Assembly (NCBI RefSeq): GCF_034376665.1
Contig: NZ_JAXMJI010000074.1
Location: 1-64,000 of the forward strand
Direction of reading: 5' to 3'
Length of the DNA: 64,000 nucleotides
Source of the DNA: Allopontixanthobacter sp034376665
GTDB lineage: Bacteria; Pseudomonadota; Alphaproteobacteria; Sphingomonadales; Sphingomonadaceae
Shown: positions 26,106 to 34,082 of the stretch, one piece after another
Numbering within the stretch: position 1 is the first letter of the stretch
Layout of the letters: the number at the start of each line of letters is the position of its first letter
The notes under the pieces: model-generated
What the model was told of the DNA's origin: nothing
The model's input: only the letters and a program-made list of their open reading frames with translations
The model's database searches: none
Position numbers and translations under genes: made by a program

Positions 26106-27211
26106 TGAGCACGACCGGAAAACAGATCTTCACCACGCTGGAAGCGGACGGCACATTGACCGTCGAAGTGGCCGAAACGACCTTCCCCGAGCCGAAGGGC
26201 GCGCAAGTGCTGGTGCGGATGGAAGCCGCGCCGATCAATCCGTCCGACCTGGCCTTGCTGTTCAGCGCGGCCGATCTGGAAAATGCCCAATATTCACCCG
26301 GCAAGATCGTGGCCAAAATGCCCGAACCATTCCTCAGCGGATCCAAGGGCCGCCACGGCCAGCGGATGCCGGTTGGCAATGAAGGTGCGGGCACCGTCGT
26401 CGCCGCAGGGGACAATCCTGCCGCACAGGCGCTGATGGGACAACGCGTAGCCTGCGTTCCCGGCAATGCATTCAGCCAATATTCGATTGCCGAAGCGGGC
26501 ATGTGTCTGCCGCTGGGCGATATTTCGTCGGAAGATGGCGCCTCCGCCTTCGTCAACCCGATGACAGCGCTGGGCTTTGTCGAAACGGCAAAGATGGAAG
26601 GCCATAACGCCATCCTGCATTTTGCCGCAGCATCGAACCTGGGCCAGATGCTCAACCGTATCTGTCTGGAAGACGGCATGGCGCTGGTCAATGTGGTGCG
26701 CAAGCAGGAACAGGTCGATCTGCTGAAGGGCCTCGGCGCGAATCATATTGTGAATACGTCGGATGATGACTTCATGACGCAATTGCGTAGCGCAATCGAC
26801 GAAACGGGCGCTTATCTCGGCTTCGATCCGATTGGCGGCGGCACCTCAGTCGATACCGCGTTCAAGGCGATGGAACAGGTTGCGGTCGGCAAGATGAAGG
26901 AATTCAGCCGTTACGGGTCGGATCAGGCGAAGAAGATGTATATCTATGGCCGCCTCGACCTCGGCCCGACGATCCTGACACCGTCCTATGGTTTCGGCTT
27001 CACCCTGTCGGGCTGGCTATTGTTCCCGTTCCTGCAGAAGGCGGGCATGGAAACCATGGTCCGGATGCGCAAGCGGGTGCTGGACAATATGACCACCACC
27101 TTCGCCAGCCATTACAAGCAGAAGGTAACGCTGGAACAGATGCTCGAAAAAGACGCCGCGATCGATTACCGCGCCATGCGCACGGGCGAAAAATATCTCG
27201 TGACGCCTTAA
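26105..27211 (+). CDS. Zinc-type alcohol dehydrogenase/quinone oxidoreductase-like protein
   Basis: NAD(P)-dependent medium-chain dehydrogenase/reductase superfamily protein, 368 residues. It has an N-terminal GroES-like domain with M-E-A-A-P-I-N-P-S-D and G-N-E-G-A-G-T-V-V, then a Rossmann fold. The typical zinc ligands are not visible, so it resembles zinc-free quinone oxidoreductases or trans-2-enoyl reductases. ATG 26105 is preceded by AGGAGA and overlaps the truA stop. The substrate is unknown. Confidence 0.85.
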   Translation: MSTTGKQIFTTLEADGTLTVEVAETTFPEPKGAQVLVRMEAAPINPSDLALLFSAADLENAQYSPGKIVAKMPEPFLSGSKGRHGQRMPVGNEGAGTVVAAGDNPAAQALMGQRVACVPGNAFSQYSIAEAGMCLPLGDISSEDGASAFVNPMTALGFVETAKMEGHNAILHFAAASNLGQMLNRICLEDGMALVNVVRKQEQVDLLKGLGANHIVNTSDDDFMTQLRSAIDETGAYLGFDPIGGGTSVDTAFKAMEQVAVGKMKEFSRYGSDQAKKMYIYGRLDLGPTILTPSYGFGFTLSGWLLFPFLQKAGMETMVRMRKRVLDNMTTTFASHYKQKVTLEQMLEKDAAIDYRAMRTGEKYLVTP

Positions 27212-28188
27212 CGCCGGTCAAACGCTTCCTGCTGGCGGATGGGATCAGTGATCCCGTTCGCCAGCAGCAATTGCAGCAGAATGCGCGATTTTGCCGGACC
27301 GAGCGCACGGGCGGCAACAAAGCCATTTTCGTCGTCGTCCGGTTCGCGGTCCACGAGCCCCTGATCAACCCTGGACGCCCGCACCACCGGCACCCCGCTT
27401 GCGGCCGCCTGCGCCAGGGCTTCGCGAACTGCGGCAGGGGCATTGCCCTGGCCAAGCCCGGCCAGCACCAGCCCCTTCGCACCGCTGAGCACCGCATCGC
27501 GCACATCATCCCCCGGCATTCCTGCATAGGCGTAGAGGATGCTGACCCTGGGCATGTCCGGATAAAATGCAAAACGGGCCGCCTCTCCCATGCGCCACGC
27601 CGGGCCGAACCATTCAAGCGAGGCCGGGGTGACGTGCCCCACCGGGCCGCGGGGAAACCCGCGAAACGCGTCCACCCCTTCGGTTCTGGCCTTGCGCACG
27701 TCACGCGCGGCAAAGATGTGATCGCTCATCACCAGCAATACGCCCCGCCCAGCCGCCTGTTCGTCCCCGGCGACACCAACCGCGTTGGCAAAATTGCGCA
27801 TCCCGTCACTGCCCACCGCGTCGGCCGGACGCATCGCGCCAACCAGGATCACCGGTTTGGCAGTCGGCAGCGTCTGGTCGAGCAGAAAGGCCGTTTCTTC
27901 TGCCGTATCGGTGCCGTGGGTAATGATGATCCCCTGACAGGCATCATCGGCCATCGCGCCCGAGATGGCGTCATGCAAAATGTGCCATAGTGCCGGACCG
28001 ATATCTTCCGACCCGATGCTGGCGAACTGCGTTCCCACCAATGTCGCTTGGAGCCCCAGACGGGCGGCTTCCCCTAGCAATTCGTCCACTCCGATCTGCC
28101 CGGGAATATAATCGCGGCTGGTCGCCGACCCGGCCTTCCCCGCGATCGTGCCCCCGGTCGCGAATACCTTTATGTGCCTGCCTGTCAT
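27208..28188 (-). CDS. Asparaginase
   Basis: L-asparagine amidohydrolase family enzyme of 326 residues. The first active-site block is F-A-T-G-G-T-I-A with the nucleophilic Thr, and the second is IITHGTDTAEET with Thr-Asp. The start at 28188 (MTGRHIKVFATGG) avoids an open upstream stretch without homology. No signal peptide is seen, so it may be cytoplasmic. It is convergent with the oxidoreductase gene (4-bp overlap of stops). Confidence 0.9.
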   Translation of the reverse strand: MTGRHIKVFATGGTIAGKAGSATSRDYIPGQIGVDELLGEAARLGLQATLVGTQFASIGSEDIGPALWHILHDAISGAMADDACQGIIITHGTDTAEETAFLLDQTLPTAKPVILVGAMRPADAVGSDGMRNFANAVGVAGDEQAAGRGVLLVMSDHIFAARDVRKARTEGVDAFRGFPRGPVGHVTPASLEWFGPAWRMGEAARFAFYPDMPRVSILYAYAGMPGDDVRDAVLSGAKGLVLAGLGQGNAPAAVREALAQAAASGVPVVRASRVDQGLVDREPDDDENGFVAARALGPAKSRILLQLLLANGITDPIRQQEAFDRR

Positions 28189-28280
28189 TCCCGCGCCATA
28201 ACGTTCCGCGCCGGAATTCACCATTGGCAATTGATTTTGAATCTTTGGCCGCTATGAGCGCTGTTCCAGACGCAAGGTTT

Positions 28281-28356
28281 GGGCGCTTAGCTCAGTTGGT
28301 AGAGCATCTCGTTTACACCGAGAGGGTCGGCGGTTCGAGCCCGTCAGCGCCCACCA
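28281..28356 (+). tRNA. tRNA-Val (anticodon TAC)
   Basis: 76-nt cloverleaf: acceptor GGGCGCT / AGCGCCC, D-arm GCTCAGTTGGTAGAGC, anticodon stem CTCGT-TTACACC-GAG with anticodon TAC, T-arm GGTTCGAGCC, and encoded CCA end. Confidence 0.95.
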
Positions 28357-28464
28357 TTTTCCTGTTCAGTGACGTTCGCAGACGACGTTGCCCCCGAATC
28401 CTCGAAATGCAGCGAACGCGCGCGCTTCCCTTTCGCAAGGGCGTTAACCTTTGTTCGAGGGCGT

Positions 28465-28480
28465 GTTCCAGATTGAACAG
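28465..28480 (+). promoter_or_regulatory. 16-bp palindromic motif, copy 1
   Basis: GTTCCAGATTGAACAG with arms TGTTC/GAACA, repeated exactly at 33956-33971 upstream of a wHTH regulator gene. It is located before a putative small RNA. One exact 16-mer pair is expected by chance in 64 kb, so its value rests on the palindrome and the intergenic positions. Confidence 0.3.
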
Positions 28481-28481
28481 A

Positions 28482-28600
28482 CGTAGCGATTAAGCTTCCC
28501 TTGCGCTGCACTTGGTCTATGGCAGAGCTGCGACCCGAGGGACGGTTTAGGCCGTTCTTTTACTTTAGTGGCCCTGTTTTCAAGCAGGGCCACTTTTTTG
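28482..28600 (+). ncRNA. Possible small RNA ending in a strong terminator
   Basis: Between tRNA-Val and tlpA there is no gene, but a strong terminator (28567-28600) acts on the plus strand more than 200 bp after the tRNA. The preceding ~85 bases contain complementary stretches (GCTGC near 28505/28528). An independent short transcript would explain the terminator; a readthrough transcript from the tRNA is the other option. No known RNA family is recognised and the 5' end is a guess. Confidence 0.25.
28567..28600 (+). terminator. Rho-independent terminator
   Basis: AGTGGCCCTG-TTTTCAAG-CAGGGCCACT followed by TTTTTT. The T-run is on the plus strand only, so it cannot terminate tlpA, which is on the minus strand. 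Confidence 0.85.
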
Positions 28601-28630
28601 TAGATACGGGGGGGCAGCATCAATCGCGGA

Positions 28631-29206
28631 TCAGGCTCCATCTTCTCCGAGCGCGTCATTAATCGCCTCGCGCGCTTCTGCGCCGGACCAGTCATATTCG
28701 CCGGTGATGCGCCACACTTCGCGGCCCGCCGAATCGTACAGCACCGTCGTCGGCAGCACTCCCCCTTCGATGCCGAACCCCAGCGCATTTTCCGGATCAA
28801 GCCAGGGCTGCAGGTTCTCGAATTTATTGGCCGCAAAGAATTTCTCGACCTTTTCCGCGCCCCCCATGTCCTGACTGACCGTCATCACCCGCAGCGCGCC
28901 CGCGTATTCGCCGGCCAGATCGTCCAGCATCGGCATTTCCACCACGCAGGGTGCGCACCAGGTGGCCCACAGATTGAGCAGTACCGGCCCGCCCTGCAGC
29001 GCCCCGGTGTTGATCTGCCTGCCGGCCGGATCGTCCAGCAGAATTGCCGGCATGAGTTCACCGGCATGGCTGGTGTCGATCGTGCCGACCAAGTCCGGCT
29101 TTGCACCCTCCAACCCGGCCTGTTCTTGCGCGTCCGGCGCGGCTTCCCTATCGCAGGCGGCCAGCGGAAGGGCCAATAGCAGCGTGAGCGACAATCTTAA
29201 GGACAC
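28631..29206 (-). CDS. TlpA-family thiol:disulfide oxidoreductase, lipoprotein
   Basis: Periplasmic thioredoxin-fold protein of 191 residues, probably anchored by a lipid (LLLALPLAAC lipobox near residue 17). The active site is W-C-A-P-C in LLNLWATWCAPCVVEMPML. Proteins of this family reduce apo-cytochrome c or other exported disulfides. The GTG at 29206 is preceded by GGAG at 7 bases; the open frame further upstream has no similarity. Its first codons overlap those of the divergent argH gene by 23 bp. Confidence 0.87.
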   Translation of the reverse strand: MSLRLSLTLLLALPLAACDREAAPDAQEQAGLEGAKPDLVGTIDTSHAGELMPAILLDDPAGRQINTGALQGGPVLLNLWATWCAPCVVEMPMLDDLAGEYAGALRVMTVSQDMGGAEKVEKFFAANKFENLQPWLDPENALGFGIEGGVLPTTVLYDSAGREVWRITGEYDWSGAEAREAINDALGEDGA

Positions 29207-30610
29207 TAAGGGCTCCAACCAGATGTGGGGCGGACGCTTTGCCGAAGGGCCAAGCGCGATCATGCGCGAGATAAATGCCTCGATCCCGTTCGACAAGGCG
29301 TTGTGGCGCCAGGACATAGCGGCCAGCAAGGCCCATGTCGCCATGCTTGGGGCGCAAGGGATCGTAACGACCGCCGATGCCGCGGCCATTTCCGGGGGGC
29401 TGGACCGGATTGCCGCCGAATACGAGCAGGACGGTGTGCCCGAAGATTGGGACCTCGAAGACATCCACATGACCACTGAAAGCCGGCTCGCCGAATTGAT
29501 CGGTCCGGTCGCGGGCCGGCTGCACACGGCGCGCAGCCGCAATGATCAGGTGGCGACAGATTTCCGCCTGTGGGTGCGCGAGGCGATGGAACAGGTCGAC
29601 GCGGGGCTGGAGCAATTGCAGCGGGCGCTGGTTGCCCGCGCGGATGAACATGCGGCCAGCATCATGCCCGGCTTCACCCATCTGCAAACTGCGCAGCCGG
29701 TCACGCTGGGCCACCATCTGATGGCCTATTACGAGATGATCCGGCGCGACCGTAGCCGCTTCGCCGATGCGCGGGCGCGGCTGAACGAATGCCCGCTGGG
29801 CTCGGCCGCGCTGGCCGGTACCGGATTCCCGATCAATCGTGACATGACCGCCCACGCGTTGGGTTTCGATGGCCCGACCCGAAACAGCCTCGATGCGGTT
29901 TCCGACCGCGACTTTGCGCTCGATTACCTGATGGCGGCGGCGCAATGCTCGCTCCATCTCTCGCGGCTCGCGGAGAATTCATCATCTGGGCCAGCCAGCC
30001 GTTCGGGTTCGTCCGCCTGCCCGACGCGCTCAGCACCGGCAGTTCGATCATGCCGCAGAAGAAAAATCCCGACGCCGCCGAACTGGTCCGCGGCCATTCC
30101 GGGCGGATCATCGGCTGCGCAACTGCCTTGATGGTGACGATGAAAGGCCTGCCGCTCGCCTATTCGAAGGATATGCAGGACGATAAGCCGCCGGTGTTCG
30201 AGGCGGCCGGTTTGCTCGCCTTGTCGATTGCCGCGATGACCGGGATGGTGGCGGACAGCGCGTTCCGGACCGAACGGATGCGGCAGGCGGCGGAGCTTGG
30301 CTATGCGACAGCCACCGACCTCGCCGACTGGTTGGTGCGCGAGGCGGACGTCCCCTTCCGCGAGGCGCATCATATCACCGGCGCAGCGGTCAAGCTGGCG
30401 GAAGGCAAGGGCGTCGCGCTCGATGCGTTATCGCTGGAGGAACTCAAGGCGATCGATCCGCGGATCGACGAACGGGTGTTCGCGGCCCTGTCCGTCGATG
30501 CATCGGTGGCGTCACGCAGCTCCTATGGCGGAACCGCGCCGGAACGGGTAAGGGAGCAAGTGGCGCAGGCGCGCCGCGATTTGGGCCAGACATCGGGAAA
30601 TAGCGAATGA
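29184..30610 (+). pseudogene. argH: argH, argininosuccinate lyase, split by a frameshift
   Basis: Last step of arginine synthesis (argininosuccinate to arginine + fumarate). The N-terminal frame from GTG 29184 (M-S-D-N-L-K-D-T..NQMWGGRF) runs well to LSRLAE near 29975 and then becomes nonsense. The correct family sequence E-F-I-I-W-A-S-Q-P-F-G-F-V resumes in the next frame and carries the signature GSSIMPQKKNPD. Reading GCG GAG AAT TCA should be GCG GAG GAA TTC, so exactly one G appears to be missing at 29972-29976. If the deletion is real, the cell would depend on another arginine source; a sequencing or assembly error is equally possible. The downstream genes lptM-like and lysA follow at close spacing. 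Confidence 0.9.
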
Positions 30611-30846
30611 ACCGCCGGATTCTTGCACTTGCAGCTGCCTGTGTGCTTGCAGGCTGCGGTCAGAAGGCCGACCTGAAGCCGCTCCCCGGCCAGACGCTGC
30701 CGGTCGCGCCGCTGGGTTCCGATGTCCAGCCCGATTCCGAAGCCTTGCTCGAGCTCGATACGCAGGCCGCGCCCGAGCGCAATGTCGAGCTGCGCCGACG
30801 CTCGGAATCGCGCGAAGATGATCCTTTCGACCTTCCTCCGGAATGA
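30607..30846 (+). CDS. lptM: Small lipoprotein, LptM-like
   Basis: A 79-residue lipoprotein: signal MNRRILALAAACVLAGC, then GQKADLKPLPG. The G-C-G-Q-K-x-x-L-K-P start of the mature protein and the position between argH and lysA match the LptM (YifL) family, which helps the LptD/E outer-membrane LPS translocon to mature. The C-terminal tail here is longer and acidic and not conserved as far as I can see. It overlaps the argH stop by 4 bp. Confidence 0.75.
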   Translation: MNRRILALAAACVLAGCGQKADLKPLPGQTLPVAPLGSDVQPDSEALLELDTQAAPERNVELRRRSESREDDPFDLPPE

Positions 30847-30859
30847 TACGGCACAGTAA

Positions 30860-32122
30860 ATGAATCATTTCGAACTCCGCGAAGGCGTGCTCCATGCCGA
30901 AGGCGTGCCCCTGCCCCGCATTGCGGCAGAGGTCGGCACGCCCGTCTATGTCTATTCGCAGGCCACGTTGGTGCGCCATGCGCGCGTGTTTCGCGAGGCG
31001 CTTTCCGCGCTCGGCAACCCGCACATCGCCTTTGCGGTGAAATCCAACCCGAATCTTGCAGTGCTCAAGGTCCTCCAGCGCGAGGGATATGGAGCCGATG
31101 TGGTTTCCGGCGGCGAGCTGTCGCGCGCTCTGGCCGCCGACATGGCTCCGGCGGACATCGTGTTTTCCGGCGTCGGCAAGACGCATGACGAAATGGTCTA
31201 CGGTCTCCAGACGGGGATCGGTCAGTTCAATGTCGAATCCGAAGAAGAAGGCATCGAGCTGTCCGCAATTGCGTTGCAGCAAGGCAAGATCGCCCGCTGC
31301 GCCCTGCGGGTCAATCCCGACGTCGATGCGCGCACGCATGAAAAAATCTCCACCGGCAAGGCGGAGAACAAATTCGGCGTCCCGATCCACCGTGGCGGCG
31401 AGATTTACGCCGCGCTGGCGAGCCTGCCCGGCCTCGAAATGCGCGGGATCGCAGTCCACATCGGCAGCCAGCTTTCCAGTCTGGAACCGCTCGAAACCGC
31501 ATTTGGGAAAGTTGGCGCGCTGATCGCGGAATTGCGCGCGCAGGGGCAAAATGTCACCCACGCCGATCTCGGCGGCGGACTTGGTGTGCCGTATAGGGCG
31601 GATGATGTGATGCCCAGTCCGGCCGAATACGGCGCGATGGTGGCGCGGGTGACGAAAGACTGGAACGTTGCCCTGTCGTTCGAACCGGGGCGGGTAATCG
31701 CGGGCAATGCCGGCGTACTGCTGACCCGGGTAATCCGGGTGAAGCGCAGTTCCAACGCCAGCCCCTTCGTAGTGGTGGATGCCGCGATGAACGATCTTGC
31801 GCGCCCGGCCATGTACGGGGCGTGGCACGATATCGATGCGGTTGTGCCGTCCGGCTCGACCAGTGAATCCCACGTGGTCGGACCCATCTGCGAAACCGGC
31901 GATACTTTCGCCATGAACCGCCAGATGGACACACTGGAGGCGGGCGATCTGGCGGTATTCCGCACCGCCGGAGCATACGGCGCGACGATGGCCAGCAGTT
32001 ACAACAGCCGCGGCTTCGTGGCGGAGGTGCTGGTCGACGGGGACCAGTATGCAGTGGTGGCGGACCGGCTGCCGCCTGCCAATATCATGGCCGCGGAACG
32101 CGTGCCTGCTTGGCTCAAATAG
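30860..32122 (+). CDS. lysA: Diaminopimelate decarboxylase
   Basis: PLP enzyme making L-lysine from meso-diaminopimelate. The 420 residues have the PLP lysine in FAVKSNPNLAVLK, and the conserved blocks GADVVSGGEL, HIGSQ and PICETGDTFA, the last at the dimer active site. It follows the LptM-like gene at 13 bp, an argH-lptM-lysA order common in proteobacteria. Confidence 0.95.
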   Translation: MNHFELREGVLHAEGVPLPRIAAEVGTPVYVYSQATLVRHARVFREALSALGNPHIAFAVKSNPNLAVLKVLQREGYGADVVSGGELSRALAADMAPADIVFSGVGKTHDEMVYGLQTGIGQFNVESEEEGIELSAIALQQGKIARCALRVNPDVDARTHEKISTGKAENKFGVPIHRGGEIYAALASLPGLEMRGIAVHIGSQLSSLEPLETAFGKVGALIAELRAQGQNVTHADLGGGLGVPYRADDVMPSPAEYGAMVARVTKDWNVALSFEPGRVIAGNAGVLLTRVIRVKRSSNASPFVVVDAAMNDLARPAMYGAWHDIDAVVPSGSTSESHVVGPICETGDTFAMNRQMDTLEAGDLAVFRTAGAYGATMASSYNSRGFVAEVLVDGDQYAVVADRLPPANIMAAERVPAWLK

Positions 32123-32129
32123 GCCCGCT

Positions 32130-32915
32130 ATGATCCGGTCCCTGCCCTTGCTGCACCGCATCGCCGGTACCCGCGTGGTGGTGATCGGGGCGGGAGAAAT
32201 GGGCGAGGCCAAAACGCGGCTGGTGGAGCGCGCCGGCGGCATCCCCTGCGGCGAGGCCGAGGCGCATCACGCCCGGCTGGCGTTCATCGCGCTGGAAGAC
32301 GGCAAGGCTGCCGAAGCCGCCACAATGCGGCTGCGGAGCAAGGGTTTGCTGGTCAACGTCGCCGACCGGCCTGACCTGTGCGATTTCACCACCCCCAGCA
32401 TCATCGACCGCGATCCGGTGCTGATCGCCATCGGCACCTCCGGAGCATCGGCCGGCCTGGCTAAGCAGCTGCGCCTCCGGCTTGAACGGATAGTGCCGCC
32501 GGGCCTGGGGCGGCTTGCGGCAACTCTGGAATCGATGCGCGGGGCCATTCGCGCCCGCTATCCCGAAGGACCGGATCGGCGGCGTGCGCTGGATGCCGCG
32601 CTGGGCGAAGGAGGAATTCTCGATCCGCTCGATCCGGATGCGGCAGACCGGGTGGATGACTGGCTGGCGGGCAACGAAATCCCCGTCCCCGCCGGACCAG
32701 TGGAAATCATCCTCGCCAGCGACGATCCCGAAGATTTGACGCTGCGCCAGTGCCGCCTGCTCGGCATGGCCGACGCCGTGCTGCACGGTGCGGGCGTTCC
32801 GGCAGCGATCCTTGACCGCGCAAGAGCCGATGCGCTGCGGCGGGAATTGCCTTTTGGCGGGCCGCCAGCCGCAGGGCTGACCGTGATCCTGCGACTAGGG
32901 TGCAAACCAGCTTAA
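32130..32915 (+). CDS. CysG-like precorrin-2 dehydrogenase with a stunted methyltransferase tail
   Basis: A 261-residue protein. The N-terminal half matches the NAD-binding precorrin-2 dehydrogenase/sirohydrochlorin ferrochelatase domain of CysG (Rossmann motif VVVIGAGEMGEAKTR, then LVNVADRPDLCDFTTPSIIDR and GTSGASAGLAKQLR). The last ~65 residues (LASDDPEDLTLRQCRLLGMADAVL...) align with the first strands and helix of uroporphyrinogen-III methyltransferase. However, the SAM-binding glycine-rich loop (normally GAGPGD) is replaced by ILASDDPED, and the domain ends far too early. It follows lysA at 7 bp. Siroheme synthesis seems possible for the first half only; methylation would need a separate CobA. 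Confidence 0.8.
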   Translation: MIRSLPLLHRIAGTRVVVIGAGEMGEAKTRLVERAGGIPCGEAEAHHARLAFIALEDGKAAEAATMRLRSKGLLVNVADRPDLCDFTTPSIIDRDPVLIAIGTSGASAGLAKQLRLRLERIVPPGLGRLAATLESMRGAIRARYPEGPDRRRALDAALGEGGILDPLDPDAADRVDDWLAGNEIPVPAGPVEIILASDDPEDLTLRQCRLLGMADAVLHGAGVPAAILDRARADALRRELPFGGPPAAGLTVILRLGCKPA

Positions 32916-32918
32916 CTG

Positions 32919-33944
32919 TCAGACCACTCTTTTCGCGTCTTTCCCCAATTCCGCGAAGTAGCGCGCCATGGCATCGGCGGCCTTGTCCGTCAGGGAGATG
33001 AAGGCGCGGCGCCGGTCGGTCTCGTCCTCCAGCCGTTCGATCAGGCCGGCGTCCTTCATCTGCGCGATCCAGCGCAGCGCGGTGGTGGGCGGAACCCCGC
33101 TGGCGATGCAAAGCGAGGTGATCGAGACGCGGGTGTGTTCGACCCGCGCTGCCGTGAGGTCCAGCAGCATGTCCCACGCAGGATCGGCGAACAGTTCCCC
33201 ATCGAAGAACCGGGCGCGCAATTGCCGCTGGCGGATTATACGGCGCACCAGCCTCGGATCGGGCAATGGTGGCCGGGCGGTACGCACAAGCCGCTCCGAC
33301 GAATCCGCGGAATTCGGGCCGCTGTAATCGGGGTCTGGCGATTCGAAGCGGAATGCGCCGCCATCGGCGCCCCTGCCGGGCGCTATGCCCTGCCCGGACA
33401 GGCGTTCGAGACGTTCCGCGATCTGGCCGACCTGCTCCGTCAGCCGAAGCAGGTTTATCCGGTCATCCGGTGACAATTCGCGAACCCCCATGCCGGGCTT
33501 TTTCGCCAATATGCTGCCGAGCGCAATTACGCGTTCGGACCTAGTCGGATCGACCAGAATATTTACGTCCGACTGGTCAAGACAGCCGAAAACATCATCC
33601 AGCGCCCCCAGTGTGGTTGAAACCACCAAATGCGCGCCCAGCCGGGCCGCACGCATATCGAGGCGCGCCAGCGCCGCAAGGGTAGCGCCGTCTACAACTG
33701 GGCAATCGAGCAAGACAATCTCGCCCAACGAGCGTGCTTCATTGCCAAGCAGATCCCCTAACGTTCCAACCGCGCCCAACCGGAAGCCGGCCGCCGCCGC
33801 ATCATCGCACATAGTCTCGCGAAGATGCGCCCGGTCAACGAAAATCGAGACTGCTAAAGGCACTCCGGCAGGATCTTTGGCCCCGTCGCGCACGACCGCC
33901 AGGAGCGGGTCATCGCTTCGGTAGTGAAAATCCGCCTGCCCCAT
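32919..33944 (-). CDS. Winged-helix (MarR-type) regulator with receiver-like N-terminal domain
   Basis: A 341-residue protein. The N-terminal ~130 residues (VSIFVDRAHLRETM..., ILVDPTRSERVIALG) resemble a degenerate receiver/PAS-like alpha/beta fold without clear phosphorylation residues. A proline-rich linker follows. The C-terminal ~110 residues form a MarR-like winged helix: SITSLCIASGVPPTTALRWIAQMKDAGLIERLEDETDRRRAFISLTDKA. Similar two-part proteins occur in sphingomonads. The promoter region holds a palindromic 16-mer and a GAAC-N7-GAAC box, so it may autoregulate and respond to DNA damage; both are inference. Confidence 0.8.
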   Translation of the reverse strand: MGQADFHYRSDDPLLAVVRDGAKDPAGVPLAVSIFVDRAHLRETMCDDAAAAGFRLGAVGTLGDLLGNEARSLGEIVLLDCPVVDGATLAALARLDMRAARLGAHLVVSTTLGALDDVFGCLDQSDVNILVDPTRSERVIALGSILAKKPGMGVRELSPDDRINLLRLTEQVGQIAERLERLSGQGIAPGRGADGGAFRFESPDPDYSGPNSADSSERLVRTARPPLPDPRLVRRIIRQRQLRARFFDGELFADPAWDMLLDLTAARVEHTRVSITSLCIASGVPPTTALRWIAQMKDAGLIERLEDETDRRRAFISLTDKAADAMARYFAELGKDAKRVV

Positions 33945-33955
33945 GTCTCGACTCC

Positions 33956-33980
33956 GTTCCAGATTGAACAGGAGTAGAAC
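33956..33980 (-). promoter_or_regulatory. Palindromic 16-mer copy 2 overlapping a GAAC-N7-GAAC (SOS-like) box
   Basis: GTTCCAGATTGAACAG (33956-33971) is identical to the copy at 28465. The second half overlaps GAAC-AGGAGTA-GAAC (33966-33980), which on the minus strand reads GTTC-N7-GTTC, the alphaproteobacterial LexA consensus. Both lie within 36 bp of the start of the wHTH gene. Confidence 0.4.
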
Positions 33981-34082
33981 ATAAAGGGATCAGGTCAAGG
34001 ACGAATTTCGATGGCAGCTCAACGATAAGGTCGGGTACAAAATCTCATGCTGAATCAAAACTACGCCGCTCGGGCGCGCAGC

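Noticed and set aside
28449..28468. LexA box GTTC..GTTC before the possible small RNA
   Set aside because: Spacing between the GTTC halves is 8, not the required 7.
28631..29542. Long form of the TlpA gene (303 codons)
   Set aside because: First ~110 codons are antisense to argH; signal peptide and ribosome site fit the GTG at 29206.
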